From: Gymnorhina tibicen
Taxonomy: Eukaryota > Chordata > Aves > Passeriformes > Artamidae
Reading direction: 5' to 3'
Assembly: GCA_013399875.1 (NCBI GenBank)
Contig: VXAZ01004548.1
Location: 108,338-172,337 of the forward strand
Length of the DNA: 64,000 nucleotides
Shown here: positions 10,886 to 23,642 of the stretch, one piece after another
How positions within the stretch are numbered: position 1 is the stretch's first letter
Layout: every line of letters begins with the position of its first letter
The notes under the pieces: generated by a model
The model's input: the letters and a program-made list of their open reading frames with translations, nothing else
Told to the model about the DNA's origin: nothing
Database searches by the model: none
Made by a program: the position numbers and the translations under genes

Positions 10886-13800
10886 TCAAAAATTAGTCTA
10901 AAAATACAGTGGAACAAAGTCTTTCAAAAGTACCATCACCTATAAAAAAATCAATATAAATTAATACAATACGGTTGATTTTAGAATCTGCATTTATAGT
11001 TCACAGCTCAGAGAAGTATTTATACATGTGCATTATGTCTTTAAAATAATTGTATATTCATAGTGACTCACATGAATCTTGCACATCCTTACTCAGGTAC
11101 AACCAAACATATAAAAAGAAATACAGAGGGGATGCAGATATAAGGTTTCTGTTAGCATTCCTATGATGGATTTCCAATATATAGGACTTGCCCCATATGT
11201 TACTGCTGATGGAGAGGAACTAATGAGGAAGGCAGATAGCTCATCCTAAGAGGATAAATACAAAAGCTGGATAGTTTCTTGAAGTAAGAAATTTCTTTGA
11301 CACGGTTGAGATATTCTAACACTTTGATTGAACATCATAGGGCTTCAAAGAACATGAGAGATATTAACACCTCATTTGAAAATGGGATTAGATGTAGTTT
11401 TGGGATCCTGGGATTACCTTTAGCTTTAGAGTTAACCTCATCTCTAGTGACACTGTTTCAAAAATGCACTTGGCCTTATTTCACTTCAGACTATTTGTTA
11501 ATAAGAATAGTTTTCTACAGCAAATGAGGTTTAAAGGCTATAAAAGAGGTATCAAAATTATGAATGCACAGGGAAAAATGTAAAGAATGGAGGATCCTTG
11601 AAACTAAGGTTAACTTCACTGCTGAGGCCAAGGCTTGTTCAGCTATATAGAGGACTGACATTTCCTTTCAGTTATTTCTCCTTCTGGCTATGTCTAACTT
11701 GTGCATCATTTTTTCCTTTAGATCCCACGTATTTAAGATGTGAAAACAATTCTCAAAAAGGAAAAATGGTCTTTTAAAAGCTCAGAAGAAATGATTGACA
11801 CAGCTGGATGTTGAAATTATGTCTCCAGTGAGTGAATTCAGTTGTGCTTCTACTCACTTCAGTTCTATAAAAACACTTTCAGAGATCCTTTAATAAAGGC
11901 AGCACAGATAATTATCTTTAGAAATGCTCTAAGGTTAAAATGTAAGCAACTCTGAGATCTCTTAGACATTGCCAGAAGCTAAGTAAATCAGCCATTAGTA
12001 AAAATAATTTTCCTCTCAAATACAGAAATTAAAAAAACAAAGTTTGAAAAATGCAATAAATTTCTTGTTCTTATATGTTTCAGAGTTCTTGTCCTGTGTT
12101 TGGCATGAATGAAAAGCTGTTCCAGGTGCCCTGTGGCTCCCTCTCTGCTCATTTCTGCCTGTAGCATGGCATGTTAAATGTCATTTCACCATGAAAGTGG
12201 AAGAAACAGACTTCTTGGTTACCCACAGGAAATTGTCAGTGACCACTGAGACATTCACAGGACAAGCATTGCAACAAAATGGACAAATTTCACAGTTTAA
12301 GTCTAGATTTTGCTAGGCAGCAATGGACAAGCATAGGAACAAGTGATTATAAAATCCAAGCTACTAATGAAATATTTACTATTTGGGGTCAGATCTAGCC
12401 TCAGGTCAAGCTTGGTGGTTAATGAATGTTTTGACATTAAGTAAGAGACGACCACACATGAAAAAAACAACTCATTATGGTGAAGGTGTCAGTCATGACA
12501 ACATTAATCATTCTAAGCCTGTTCACAGTTAAAAAATTGTGAGGTTCCTGGCAAATGGAAAGGAACATTTTACTTATTTCTTGCCATCTGTTTTTCATTC
12601 CTCAGCAGTATGCTTTCTGAAGTGAAGAATATCACTTCTAACATCAAGAACACAGATTTGGACTTAATGCCTAATGATACGATAGGACTGACTGCATATT
12701 TATGAAGTCAGCAGTATATTCCTATCTCTTGATATTTCCAGGTTCAAGACTAACCTGCATTTTATTTTGCCATTGCATCTTGTATATGCTTGAAAAAACT
12801 ATATGTAAAACACAGACTGAAGACTTCAACAAAAAAAGAGATAGAAAGTGTGACCATGTAATTACGTACAATTTCAGTTAAAGTATGCATTGCATTTTCT
12901 CTTTCATAATAGAGAGAACACCCTGAAGATTTGACTAACTTTCCCTCCACCCTTTTCTCATCACTGCATGTTATGCCATTAGAGTTAAGAAACCTCGTTT
13001 ACCCATGAGCCTGATGTGATATCTTGTAAAAACTTATACACTTACAAAGACCATATTTGCAAAAATTATACTCATGTTGAAGATACTTAGGAAGATGAAC
13101 TGTGATGACATTTCCCCAAATGAGGCTTTTATGAAAGAACAAATTCATATTTATTTACATTCATTTTTTTAAAACTACTTTCCTTCCTCTGTGGAGATAT
13201 TTTAAGTGGTAGTTCAAAAGAATCTTGATATCAAAGCTGATGTTTGGACTGATTGGTGAGCTGTGTGTGCTCAACAAGCCCTTGCAATATACGTTGCTGT
13301 GCTGTTATCTCACAGGATGTTTGATTTCAAAAGCAAATAATAAGCCTCAATTTCTTCCACAGAGCTTCTGGTAAGCAGACTTTTTTGATATTTTAAATTG
13401 AACCCGAAGAATTTAAATAGTTATCTGGCTACCAGCATAACTAAATGTGTTTCTAACAAGGCAGTTCAAAATTAGGCTATTGATTAGAGTGAAAATATAA
13501 ATCTTAACATTTAAATTTCTGGCCCTGTTCTGCTCTTATTCACATATAATATCTATTTTATTACAAGTGTTTCACTAGAGTGCAGATAGATCTAGTACTG
13601 AATAAATAATTTTTCTTGCAATTAAATCTCCATTCCCTAATGTTTTAAAGTGAACCTCTACCTTATACTAATGGTGAATAAGAATATCTTTTAAAGAGGA
13701 TCTTATTGACCTTTTGTATCTGCAAATCCTAAGTGGCTTAAAAATGGTATCAAAATTGTACACCTTTTTAAAATAAACTTTCAGTCTTGCCCCTTAATTT

Positions 13801-14104
13801 CTTGTATATCAATGCAGCAGTACTGGCCTGAGCAGCTTTTCATGCACCAATTGGAACTAGTTAAAAAGTAATTTTTTTCTATAAAAAGAAAATGTGTGAT
13901 AACTTAATATTTGCCTCCTTAGAGATGCCATGGAGGCACATTTACATGTTCCACAGTGCCCAGCCGAAACAATCCTGCATTACAACAGTCAGTGCTCAAC
14001 CTTTCAGGAGCTGTGTAACTAATCATGTTTACATTTTCATTCACTGCTCTTCCAAAAATTAGATGTCACTACATGTTCATGTGTGAATAAGAATGAAAAA
14101 TTCA
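10886..14104. other. AT-rich unique sequence, nothing recognised
   Basis: Read on both strands without finding repeat tails, exon-like open frames or simple repeats of note. Open frames at 11297-11527 and 12762-12950 (minus) carry no motif. Confidence 0.6.
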
Positions 14105-14131
14105 GGCTACAATTCACAGTGAATTGTAGCC
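14105..14131. repeat. 27-bp perfect palindrome, 1-base spacer
   Basis: Arms ggctacaattcac (14105-14117) and gtgaattgtagcc (14119-14131) are exact reverse complements around a single a. Pairing stops at the flanking a/a on both sides. Confidence 0.9.
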
Positions 14132-15349
14132 AACACAGGCTGGAAATGATCTATAATTGCAAAACTGACGGACTTGTTTTTTTAATCCTGTGTCAATTAC
14201 TTCCTATAAACAGTAAAACTGTGATGAAAGAAAATAAAAATATTTCTAATAGAAATTCAAAGGCTTTAAAAATGTGTTAATTTTACAAGAGTTTTTCAAA
14301 GGTATCGGAATGTACCATTTTAACACTTTCCCTTAAAATACTTGCTGAATTCTTGCTCTTGTTTAAACTAGTCTTCAATTTGTACAACAAAAACAAACTG
14401 CTAAGATATGAAATATGTTTCTTGAACTCTTTTCCTTGAGAAATGTGCTCAGAAATGTTGAATTAAATTTAAAGACATACTTTAAAAATTCTTTAAACTC
14501 AAAATCCTTTATAGAATTAAATTTATTTTCCCTCCATGTCTACTTTTTACCTTTTTCCCTTTTCAACTGTGAGTTTATCTTATTTAGTTTCATTGATTTC
14601 AACAGCATTTCTAAAGAAGTTTCAAAATATTAAGATACATAATCTGTCAGATTCACAGTAATTTAAATAATGGTTTCCATACATTGTTTTAGATAATATG
14701 TGATTATTGCAATATTTTTTCTGATCTTATCTATGTCAAAAAATTGCACTCACACTGTTACCCTTTACTGAACCCCAATAATTAATTATGATAAAATCAC
14801 CTCTGCCAACATCTCTGACAATAATTAGCTGTCCAATTTTTTGCTTTGTTCAGCTTCAGAAGCAGAAATCAATTTTTGTCATGCTTTAGAATAATAAAGA
14901 GGCTGTGAGAATTTAGCATTTTCTTCCAAGAGGCTAATAAATAAAGAAGACATTGTCTAGTTTCTCACTGATAAACTGAACACATTCAGTTCTTGCTCAG
15001 AAGACTACTTTCTTCACAGTAGTAACATCATCTTACGGGATCTTCTGTGAATTTTCTTGAACCTTATAGATGAAACTTCTAGTAAGATATATTATATGGT
15101 ATTGTACCACACCATTGTACTAGTATCTCATTCAATTATTTGTATACCATGACCCCAGCATTTTTTTTCTATGCACTAGCCAGCCAGAATGCTCTTCCTT
15201 GTATGGGTAAGCATGACCTGTGTTCCTGTCTTCTAGGCGGACTTGGGTTTGTCAGATGGAAATCATGGTTTGTTTTAGTGAACTCAGCTTAAGCAGTGAC
15301 CCAGTTCATTCTGTGTGACTGCCCTGTATGCTTCATTGTTTTATGCTCT
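14132..15349. other. AT-rich unique sequence, possible conserved noncoding stretch
   Basis: 14770-14960 is rich in homeodomain- and SOX-like words (aattaattatgat, gacaataattagctg) without repeat signatures. This is the look of a developmental enhancer, but single-sequence reading cannot establish it. Confidence 0.25.
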
Positions 15350-15435
15350 GTCAATCTTTGTGCTATCTGCATATTTTGTCAGCAACAATTTTATATTTGC
15401 TTCTATGCCACTGATAGTAATATTGGCAGATCCAT
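15350..15435 (-). mobile_element. Fragment of ancient CR1 (antisense)
   Basis: The plus strand 'aatctttgtgctatctgcat', 'attttgtcagcaacaatttt', 'atatttgcttctatgccact', 'gatagtaatatt' follows the reverse complement of the ORF2 region of old amniote CR1 copies (consensus near tttgtgtcatctgcaaattt ... atcagcgatgattttat ... cttccaggtcattaat). Only about 85 bp can be matched. Confidence 0.45.
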
Positions 15436-18400
15436 TATTGTTTGCTTCAGAAATTTAAAAAAATGTCCTCAGTCAATGCTTAATTGTCACAGATGACTTC
15501 AGGGGATATATCAGGCAGGCATTACTATACTTTAAATGGGTCTTTCATTATCATGGTCCTTTTCTGTACTAAGTAAACTGCTAAAAATGAGCCTACTCTT
15601 TTCAACAAAAGATAAAATCAGGTAAGAAAAACCCACCAATGGTGTTCCTAACAAAGAGTAAACTATCAAATCAAGTACATAATGAAATTGTTGAAGGATG
15701 TGTAAGACATACACAATGAAGGAAATTGTCATCCCATACACAATGACGGAAACAACTGTTATTTTATTGCAAGACTGTTCTTCAGTGTATGCAGAAGTTG
15801 TGTAAAAAAACGGTATTTGGTATTTTCTCACATCTGTGCTTACACAACTAGAATAGAATATTCCTATATACCACACCATCTTAAGTTTTACAGACCACAA
15901 ACTATTAAAGGTGGCTTAAAATTTACTAAAAACAATTAAAGGAAGAAACCTACAAGACTAATGTCTTTAGACTTAGTTCTACAACTTTATTCTAAGAAAG
16001 CAAAGTAAGTGATGCTTTGTTATTCTAACTTCTTTTACGTCACTGCTGTTTTCTCTGTAAAATTATAGACAGAGATTTTTAAAAATACCCAAGAGGGGGA
16101 TTTAGTGTTTGGCTGAGGTTTTTTTTCTATTAATTGAAGAAAATAATTTATATATTTCAAGAAATTTATGTTATTCCATAGTAATAATTAGGTTCTGAAA
16201 AGCTTAATCTCTTCAAAAATTGCATATTTTTCCATTAATTGTGATAAAAACTTAAATATTTTTGGAGACCGCTTCAAGATTGGGATTAAATGCTTGAATT
16301 TGAAATTGGAAAATTGTGGCAAACCACTGTGGCAAAATTTAGACTGTAGTCTTCCACCAATCTTAAAATATACAGTAATATTTTTATGTTAGTATTTATG
16401 TTAGTACAATCATAGGTTATGACAACTCTGTGTTGCATTAAGACTATAGAAATTTGGCAGAAAATACATCCCACCGTGTTCCAGCTGGTCCTCAGATATC
16501 AGTGGTGAGTGTGGCTGGGCAGAATTTCCTATTATAAGTCTGGTTGTATTCAATAAAAACTTTCACAAGCACACATTTATGAATAATGCAGTTTACCAAA
16601 GCAACAGAAATACAGTTTCAGATTTGCTGTTGATAAACATACTTGGGGCATTAGAATTAAATATCTAAGAAAGAAAAATAGAACAGTCAATTGGTAATTC
16701 ATTAAGCTTAACTTTACCGGCTTAATTTTGTCATCACTTAAGCCTAATTTCACCAAGGCATCCTCCTACACAGCGGAGGGCACAAATCTTATGAAAGAGG
16801 CATCCCTGCTTAGAGAAGGACAGGGTCAAGCCCAACAAATTGTCTGCGAGGTGAGGTTGCATACTTATCCTCTGCCATGGATGTTTTTAAATGACAAATT
16901 TATACTTTTGGGAGAAGTGGAAGTGAGTCTGTAATCAAATGTCCTGTTGTGGCCATCCTAGACCCTTAGGGGCAGACACTTAATGTGTAAAGAAGAGATA
17001 CTGAGAGTTTTGTTTACAAAGGCTGTTGGGTATTGCAGAGTGGTGGAACAGAACTGTGACGTGTCAGTGGAACTCCCTCTTCCACTTGTGTGAGGCAGCA
17101 AGAAGTGTAATGTGGCCTCTGCCTGGTAACCTCTCACTCCCATCAGCAGACCATCATGTGTAGAGAATAAATGCTCATTTCAAATTAATTGACATATTGG
17201 TGATATTCAGAGAGGACTGGTAGATCTGTGCTCATCTGAAGAGGCAGATAGAGACGAAGCAGCATATCCTGACGTTTCTAAAAGGCTATGAAACATCAGC
17301 AGTTAGACATCTGAAGCCCACTTTTAATGCCAATAAATGGTCACATTGTTCTTGATTTAATATATTTCACATTTGGAGGTCAGACCAGTCATAATAAACA
17401 CAGGTCTTCAATATTTAAAGTGTCAGACTTACACTCCAGCTCTGTCTCCAGAAGGAAGCAGTTGCCTGCCAGGTCTTATGTCATGCATTGCAGCTCTGGT
17501 AGATGTCTGAAAGGGCTACCTGTAGCTTGGAGAGCATTAGACCCTACACTGAAGTAAGTGACTGTACCCTACTCTCAGAGAGACAATTAATTCTCCAAAT
17601 TCCACTGTCAGTGTTGACCAAAAGCTCGTTAGGTTTGCCTAAATATATACACCTAGTTTATCTGAGATACCATGTACATCTGAAACGTGCACAAAGGACT
17701 GGCGGACTTACTACGGAACTTTTGGGAGATCCATATTTTTGCAGAAGGCAGACAAGCAACTGAGTACATCTCCAGTTCTCACTTGACTGTAAAGGACATC
17801 ACACATACTCCATATACAGTCACCCGCATTCAAATAAGCCCTACGTCTATATTTCTACAATAAGAAGTGAAACTCCAACCTGTGAGCTTGTATAAATTTT
17901 TCACGCATAGGCATGTGACGTTATGGGACTCCCTTTGATGGAGTCTGGCCTTTTGCAGTTTCAGAGTGGAGAGGGTCTTCCACAGGTATTGTACAGTGCC
18001 TGCCAAATCCATGCCTGAGTCTCCATAAATCATGCTAAATGTGGGCAAATGAATTAAACTTCTTTTCACGCATACTGATCAAGAATAAGGCACATCTTCT
18101 CAATTAAATTGAATACTCTTAAAATTATTGAAAAACACTATTTTATCTTTAAATTCTCTTGTCCTATTTTTGTATGTAGGTGTATATTTACAATCTTTTC
18201 TTTTAATTCATTTTAATATTCAAATACAAATAATATAATCACAGTTCTAACTTATCTTCTACATATGCAGAAGGAAAGTATTCAGTTTTTCTTCCTGAAA
18301 ATATGCATGTTAGTTACTCCCCCTACATTTATTTGAACTGCAGTTCTCTAGGAAAACATCTAAGAGACTTCTTTGTTTACTATGAAGTATTTGTCTTTCT

Positions 18401-20017
18401 TATTAGTAGTATTATCATCTTCATTGTCACGAGGCACTTTTTATGCTTCATTTATCAGTTGTAATTGGAAAAATGTTCACTGACAAGGACCTGTTCCCAA
18501 ACTGATATACATGTTTATTTCTTCTAGTTAATACTCATGTTTTCATTAAATTCAGTGCATACTAAAAATTCCTGTAAAATCATCTGAACGGTATTAATAA
18601 CTTCTACATATTTTGAACAAAAATAATTGTATTATAGCTTTGCTCTTTACAAATGTAGATGCTTATTTTATTGTAATTTTAATAAACCTCTAAATTATGA
18701 CAGGTAGAACTGTTGTCTAGGTCAATAACCTTGGGGAAAACATTGTCTTCTGAAATAAGTTGAAACAAATAATTCACATTTTCCAGCCATTAAAGCAAAT
18801 TTTCATAAGCATTTCCTATTCTAAATGCTATTTTAAAAAATAGCAGGACAACACTACATGGTTATAATAGTTCTTGCAAACAATGTTTGCATCTTTAAGT
18901 AGTTTGCTCTCGTATCTAGGGAGAGATTTATAAATCTTCATGGAAACATGCTTGGAATCTTAAAGGGAAATTTATACTATTTTAAAAAATAGTCAAATCT
19001 TGGGAAATCTCACTGTTTCTCATTATTTATTGTTTTTCCTTAGAAAAGACCAGAATTTCATATTACCTGTGCTCTCCCCTATCCTCACATCAGTCTGTGT
19101 CTTAGTTTCTACCTGAAGAATCTTATTATGTTCAAAATTATGGTACAGAGCTAAAATTACTATTGAAGACAAAATTATTTCTGTATTCAATTGAAAAGGA
19201 AAATTATTAGAAATGTAGATAGCATCTGAATGAGAAATGTCTTACTACTAGTTTTCATTCTGCAGAATAATCAAGAAAAATGAGATAGAAAGATTTTTGT
19301 GAGTGTGCTGGCATTAGTAGATTCTCACTTGTTACTCCCTGTTATTAACATATTGTTTTTCTGTGCTCACTGTATTCCTTCAGAAGAAAATGCCTGAAAC
19401 AAACAATTCCCTTTGATAAGGAGTAGGTAAGAATTAGGTTTAACCCTGAAAAATTATTCAGAAGTGGATTGGATTAAAAACTGAGCAGCTCAGGAAATTA
19501 TTCTATCTGATGGATATGATTGGATATATTTGAAAGAACACTTCGGATGGGTTCGCAATTCTATTCTCTGTAAAAAGCAAATTACAGTTCAAAGGCTGCT
19601 CCACGGCTTCTAATAATCTTTTTTTAAACTAAAGTAATTTAAGACCAGAGTAAAAGATACGGCATATTAAGACTACAAGTTCAAAAACAGGGTTGCAGGT
19701 AGTGACCCTGAAAGTCTGTATAAAACTGTAAAACATTTTCAAGAGATATGGCCTGAGAATTTGGCCAGTGTAATTGTATGACATTTGGGTAGTCTCATTG
19801 TATCACATGACCACCATCTCTATTTCAACAACAATTTTATTCTTCCTTTCTAAAATTGTGCAGATTCTATTTTTCATTCTGCTCACCTTTAATGCAACAA
19901 AATATTTGATTTCTAATGTTTTTCAGTTCAGTTGTCCTTTGTTAGTTATACACTTGAGAGATTTATGTGAATTTCCGATGCACTCTGAATCCACATTTAA
20001 CACTTCATTTTGAATGA
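15436..20017. other. AT-rich unique sequence, nothing firmly recognised
   Basis: Includes a 122-codon minus-strand open frame (15532-15900) encoding a hydrophobic low-complexity peptide, which is expected by chance in AT-rich DNA. 16720-17770 is somewhat richer in GC, with short overlapping open frames but no known family. Nothing else stands out. Confidence 0.5.
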
Positions 20018-20064
20018 ATATGCTTTCACATAATAATATGCCATATTATTATGTGAAAGCATAT
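20018..20064. repeat. 47-bp near-perfect palindrome (23-bp arms, 1-base spacer)
   Basis: Arm 20018-20040 (begins atatgctttcac) is the exact reverse complement of 20042-20064 (ends gtgaaagcatat), with a single c at 20041 between them. Pairing ends at a20017/a20065. No mobile-element terminus is visible. Such a structure can extrude as a cruciform and is typical of a template-switch mutation. Confidence 0.95.
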
Positions 20065-20157
20065 ATGGCCAGAGTCCCTACTTTGCACCCACAGCTCATG
20101 ACAAGAAAGTGTTGGTTTTTATTACAACATTATTTAAATAGTATACACATGTATCCA

Positions 20158-20218
20158 GAAGCATATATGTTATAAAACCTATTTGTACTATATTTATGTA
20201 TTGTATTATATATGCTTC
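20158..20218. repeat. 11-bp inverted repeat, 39-base loop
   Basis: gaagcatatat (20158-20168) and atatatgcttc (20208-20218) are exact reverse complements. The arm shares agcatatat with the end of the 47-bp palindrome 100 bp upstream. Confidence 0.75.
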
Positions 20219-22089
20219 CTATACAAATTTTTCCACCACTAGGCTGTTGTGCAAAAGAATGATCAGCACCACTCATCTAGTTGCATTTAAGCAAAAAAAC
20301 CCAAACTTTCTTTAGTTTTGTATGGAAATTACAATGAGCTCCAAAAGGATACCTAAAGCAGGACAAAATGTTAATCACAAATTATTTCCTTAACTATTGA
20401 AATCTCAGAATTTCTTACAATTGTTAGTTCAAATATGCTTTGCCATGAACTAGCAACAGCTGTATGTAGCAACTACATTTCCTGGTAAAGATAACTGGGG
20501 AAAAGTAAAATTAGGATCTTGAACCATGGGCTTTGGGCTAAAGCTGATTTCAATGTGTGCTGGAGTAGTGGGCAGAAAATGGGGCTTGGCTTTTTCAATA
20601 TGAAACCCAATAAAAAGGACTCTGACCACATTCTGTTCCCCTAGATGTTCATCTAAAATGTTTCTTTCCATAACTGTATTACGCCAAACTTTTCTTGTTT
20701 GATTTCCTTCAATGTCCTTCTAATTTATTAACCATACTCAGTTCTTTATTAAATTCTAGGGTGCCAGCAGATCAAGAACATCTTTCTTATTATGATAAAA
20801 TGAATGTACAAAAATTCGAAATGTCTTGTTATTTCTGAATGTATTGTAGCACTGTGGCCCATCAGATATGGTGGTGCTGCTGCTTGCAAAGATCACTGGT
20901 CACTAGACCTCACCTAAACCTAAAAATTTGTTTTGATTTCTACTTGCTTTACTATCAAAACAGACTGTTACTATCAGTCAGGTGGTACGGGGGCTACTGA
21001 TTAAACATCAGCCCTATTCTCCATGTTTAATCCTGGGACTTACTAGAACTTGTTTGTATTTGTTCTACTGAAATTTGGGATCTAATGCCAATTTGGGATT
21101 CATGCCACACGAGCCATGCAATTTAGGGCCAAAGTCCAGCAAACAGTCTAGAGTAAGAGAATAATTATCATGGTATGGAACTGCTGACTAACAGAAAAGG
21201 AGGGAAAACAGCAGAAAAGAAAAATGACATAATGAATGACACTGACCTTTTCTAAGCAGGAGCTCAGCAGGCAGGACATTCATAGATCAACCACCTACCA
21301 GTCCCCTTGAAATAAATGGGAACTTCCTCTGAATAATAATTGGTGACTAATTTACTTTTACTGCCTTTACTGTTACGGTGCTCATCTAGTGATGCACTTT
21401 AGTCATTGAAACAGAGTAAAAGGTAAAAAGGGAAAAAAGGAAAAAAAACACACAATGCATTTATATAGTTTTAAATACCTCATATTTCTACAATGGAAAC
21501 TGAATGAAAAAGTGTTCATTAGAATTGTAGTCAGTGCTTTTCAGTATCTCACATAACCTTGAAAAATGAATATATTCCTATGAAAAGTGAAAATAAGTCT
21601 AATAGAAATGTCAGTGTGATCTCCTACAGCAGGTATGACTTTTATAATAGCTGTGTTCATTCTTCTTTATGAGCCAAGTGCTCTACACTAATCATTTCCT
21701 ACTACAATATCAACTTATATAGGGTTTAATTTCAAAGAGTGTTCTAATGAAGTCAATTAAGCATTTTCGTGTACTGAAATTTATTAAAAACAAAAATTAA
21801 GTTTGAGCTGTTATAGAAAATATTTTCATAAGAATCCTTTTTAAGAACTTTAACTTTTAGGCATCTAAATCATAGAAATTGGGAAATTTAGTCAGCATTT
21901 TTATCACTGGATTTTGATATGCGTCATTTCCAGGGGTTTTTTTCCTACAAACTTCTTAGAAATAGAATTTTTTTTTTTTTGGCATGGCATATGGTACTAT
22001 TCAAACATCTCTAATATAGCATTAGTGTTATCTTACCTACCTACTTTCATACTGGGAACCTTCCATGTGTTTTGGGTTTTTTTTTCCTG
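20219..22089. other. AT-rich unique sequence, nothing recognised
   Basis: 20820-21130 and 21240-21350 are slightly GC-richer without identifiable content. A T-run at 21969-21980 and a T-rich stretch at 22071-22086 precede the CR1. Confidence 0.5.
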
Positions 22090-22319
22090 AGATGGGGAAA
22101 GCTAAGTGAAACACTGAGACCCACCAGGAGCAGGAGAACAGCTGACAAGGTGTGGGGCAGATAAGGAGTAACAACAGCCACCTGTCGCTCCCACAAAGGG
22201 CAGCCCTGGGAAGCACTGTGGCCAGGAGTACTGTGGATAGAGCAGGCAGAGGAGCGTGATGTGGCCATGGTGTGTCAGTCAGAGCACGGCATGGCACTGG
22301 ATCTTTCTTGTGCATCAGG

Positions 22320-23234
22320 GACAGGCAGCAGACCTGTCTGCAAAATGTGTGCCCAGGTGGAGACCTCCTGCAGCAGGTGGCTGAGCTGCAGGAGGTGGTG
22401 AGAAGGTTGTGTAGCATCAGACAGGCTGAAAGGGCTTAGATAGCTGGTTTGAAATGCAGTCTGCAGTGAACCCACAGCCCACTACCAAACAACCAAAACC
22501 TCCCCCACTGGCACACACAGAAGGCAGGCAGGGCAAAAATGCAGAAGAATAGAAGCTTGCAGTGGAAAGGACCTGCAAGGGAAAGAGAATTCCCCCAAAG
22601 CCTGAAATGCCCTTGCAGAACTGCTTCTCTACTCTGCAGACTGATGAGAAAAGACCCATCACATCAGGACAGACACTGGAGCAGAGGAAGGCAGCCCCAT
22701 CTGCTCCTCGTAGAACAACAGGCAAAATTAAGAAAAGGCAAAGAGTAGTAGGTGATTTTCTTCTGATAGGTGTGGAGGCATTTGCTGAGCTGATGTCCTG
22801 TCTAGAGAGGTGTTCTGCTTACCAGACGTTTGTGTCAGGGATGTTGACAAAAGACTATCAAGCCTTGTACAGTTCACTGACTGTGATCTGCTGCTGTGTT
22901 TCACATGGCTAACAGTGATACAGCCAGCAGCAGGCTGAGGAGTATCAAGAAGGATTACAAAGTCCTGGAGGGGTGGTAAGGGTCTCCAGAGCACAGGTAG
23001 TTTTTTTGTCAGTCATCTCAATCAGAAAAAAGGGGTTTGAAAGGGCCAGTGAAATCTGAAATCACCAAATGGTTACGGGGCTGATGCTACGGCCAGGGAT
23101 TCAGCTACCTGGATCATGGGACTGACTTTGAGAAAGCTGTTCTGCTGGGGACTGAGGGAGTACATCTGTCAGAAAGGTGTAAGAGCATATTCAGTCATAG
23201 GCTTGATAAGCTGATGAAAAGGGATTTAAACTAA
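22320..23234 (+). pseudogene. CR1 ORF1 remnant (coiled coil plus esterase domain)
   Basis: CR1 ORF1 encodes an RNA-binding accessory protein with a coiled-coil segment and a GDSL/SGNH esterase domain. In order on the plus strand: a heptad-like VAELQEVVRRLCSIRQ (about 22377-22425); LQNCFSTLQTDEKRP near 22610; VVGDFLLIGVEA at 22745-22780, matching the esterase block VVGDSLLRG but with Phe in place of the nucleophilic Ser (GDFLL at 22751-22765); SSRLRSIKKDYKVLE near 22926; and LDHGTDFEKAVLLGTEGVHLS (in parts), whose GVHLS block holds the family's catalytic His codon (23163-23165). It ends KSIFSHRLDKLMKRDLN-stop. The GDFLL block and the C-terminus lie in different frames and there are in-frame stops, so it cannot make a functional protein. 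Any upstream ORF1 start is not identifiable. Confidence 0.75.
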
Positions 23235-23324
23235 AATTGCCAGGGGATGCCAATCTGTCCCACTCCTACTAGTTTGATGGCAGGGCCAGTAGGAGATGCC
23301 CAGAGCCTGGAGAGTCCCCTCAGG

Positions 23325-23642
23325 GGATTTACTGTGATCCCCCACATGAAGTGCTGCATCCAGCTCTGGAGGCCCAAACATAAGAATGACATGGACTTGT
23401 CCAAGCCAGTCCAGAGGAGGGTCATGAAGATGATCAGAGGGCTGGAGGACCTCTTCTGTGAAGGCAGGCAGAGGAAGCAGGGGCTATTCAGCCTGGAGAA
23501 GAAAAGGCTCTGTGGAGACCTTCTAGAAGTTTTCCAATACCTAAAGAGGCCCTACAGAAAAGCTGGAGATGTACTTTTTACAGGGGCATGTAGAGATAGC
23601 ACAGGGGGGAATGTCTTTAAACTTAGAGAGGGCAGGTTTTGA
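23325..23642 (+). pseudogene. CR1 ORF2 C-terminal remnant
   Basis: ORF2 of CR1 encodes the endonuclease/reverse transcriptase. Only its C-terminal tail is here, still open in one frame: CCIQLWRPKHKNDMDL, then VQRRVMKMIRGLEDL, GLFSLEKKRLCGDL, VFQYLKRPYRKAGD and NVFKLREGRF, each matching the familiar CR1 C-terminal pattern (QLWGPQHKKDMDLL ... RRATKMIRGLEHL ... GLFSLEKRRLRGDL ... GNGFKLKEGRF). The frame stops at 23640-23642, earlier than the family end, because of a small indel; matching nucleotides continue to about 23770. No catalytic reverse transcriptase motif remains. Confidence 0.85.

Noticed and set aside
15532..15900. 122-codon minus-strand hydrophobic open frame
   Set aside because: No family motif. 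A frame of this length is expected about once by chance in this much AT-rich DNA.
20018..20064. microRNA precursor
   Set aside because: The arms are perfectly paired with a one-base loop; a pre-miRNA needs a larger loop and usually has bulges.
22037..22417. 126-codon minus-strand open frame
   Set aside because: It is antisense to the CR1 ORF1 remnant, so it is a shadow.
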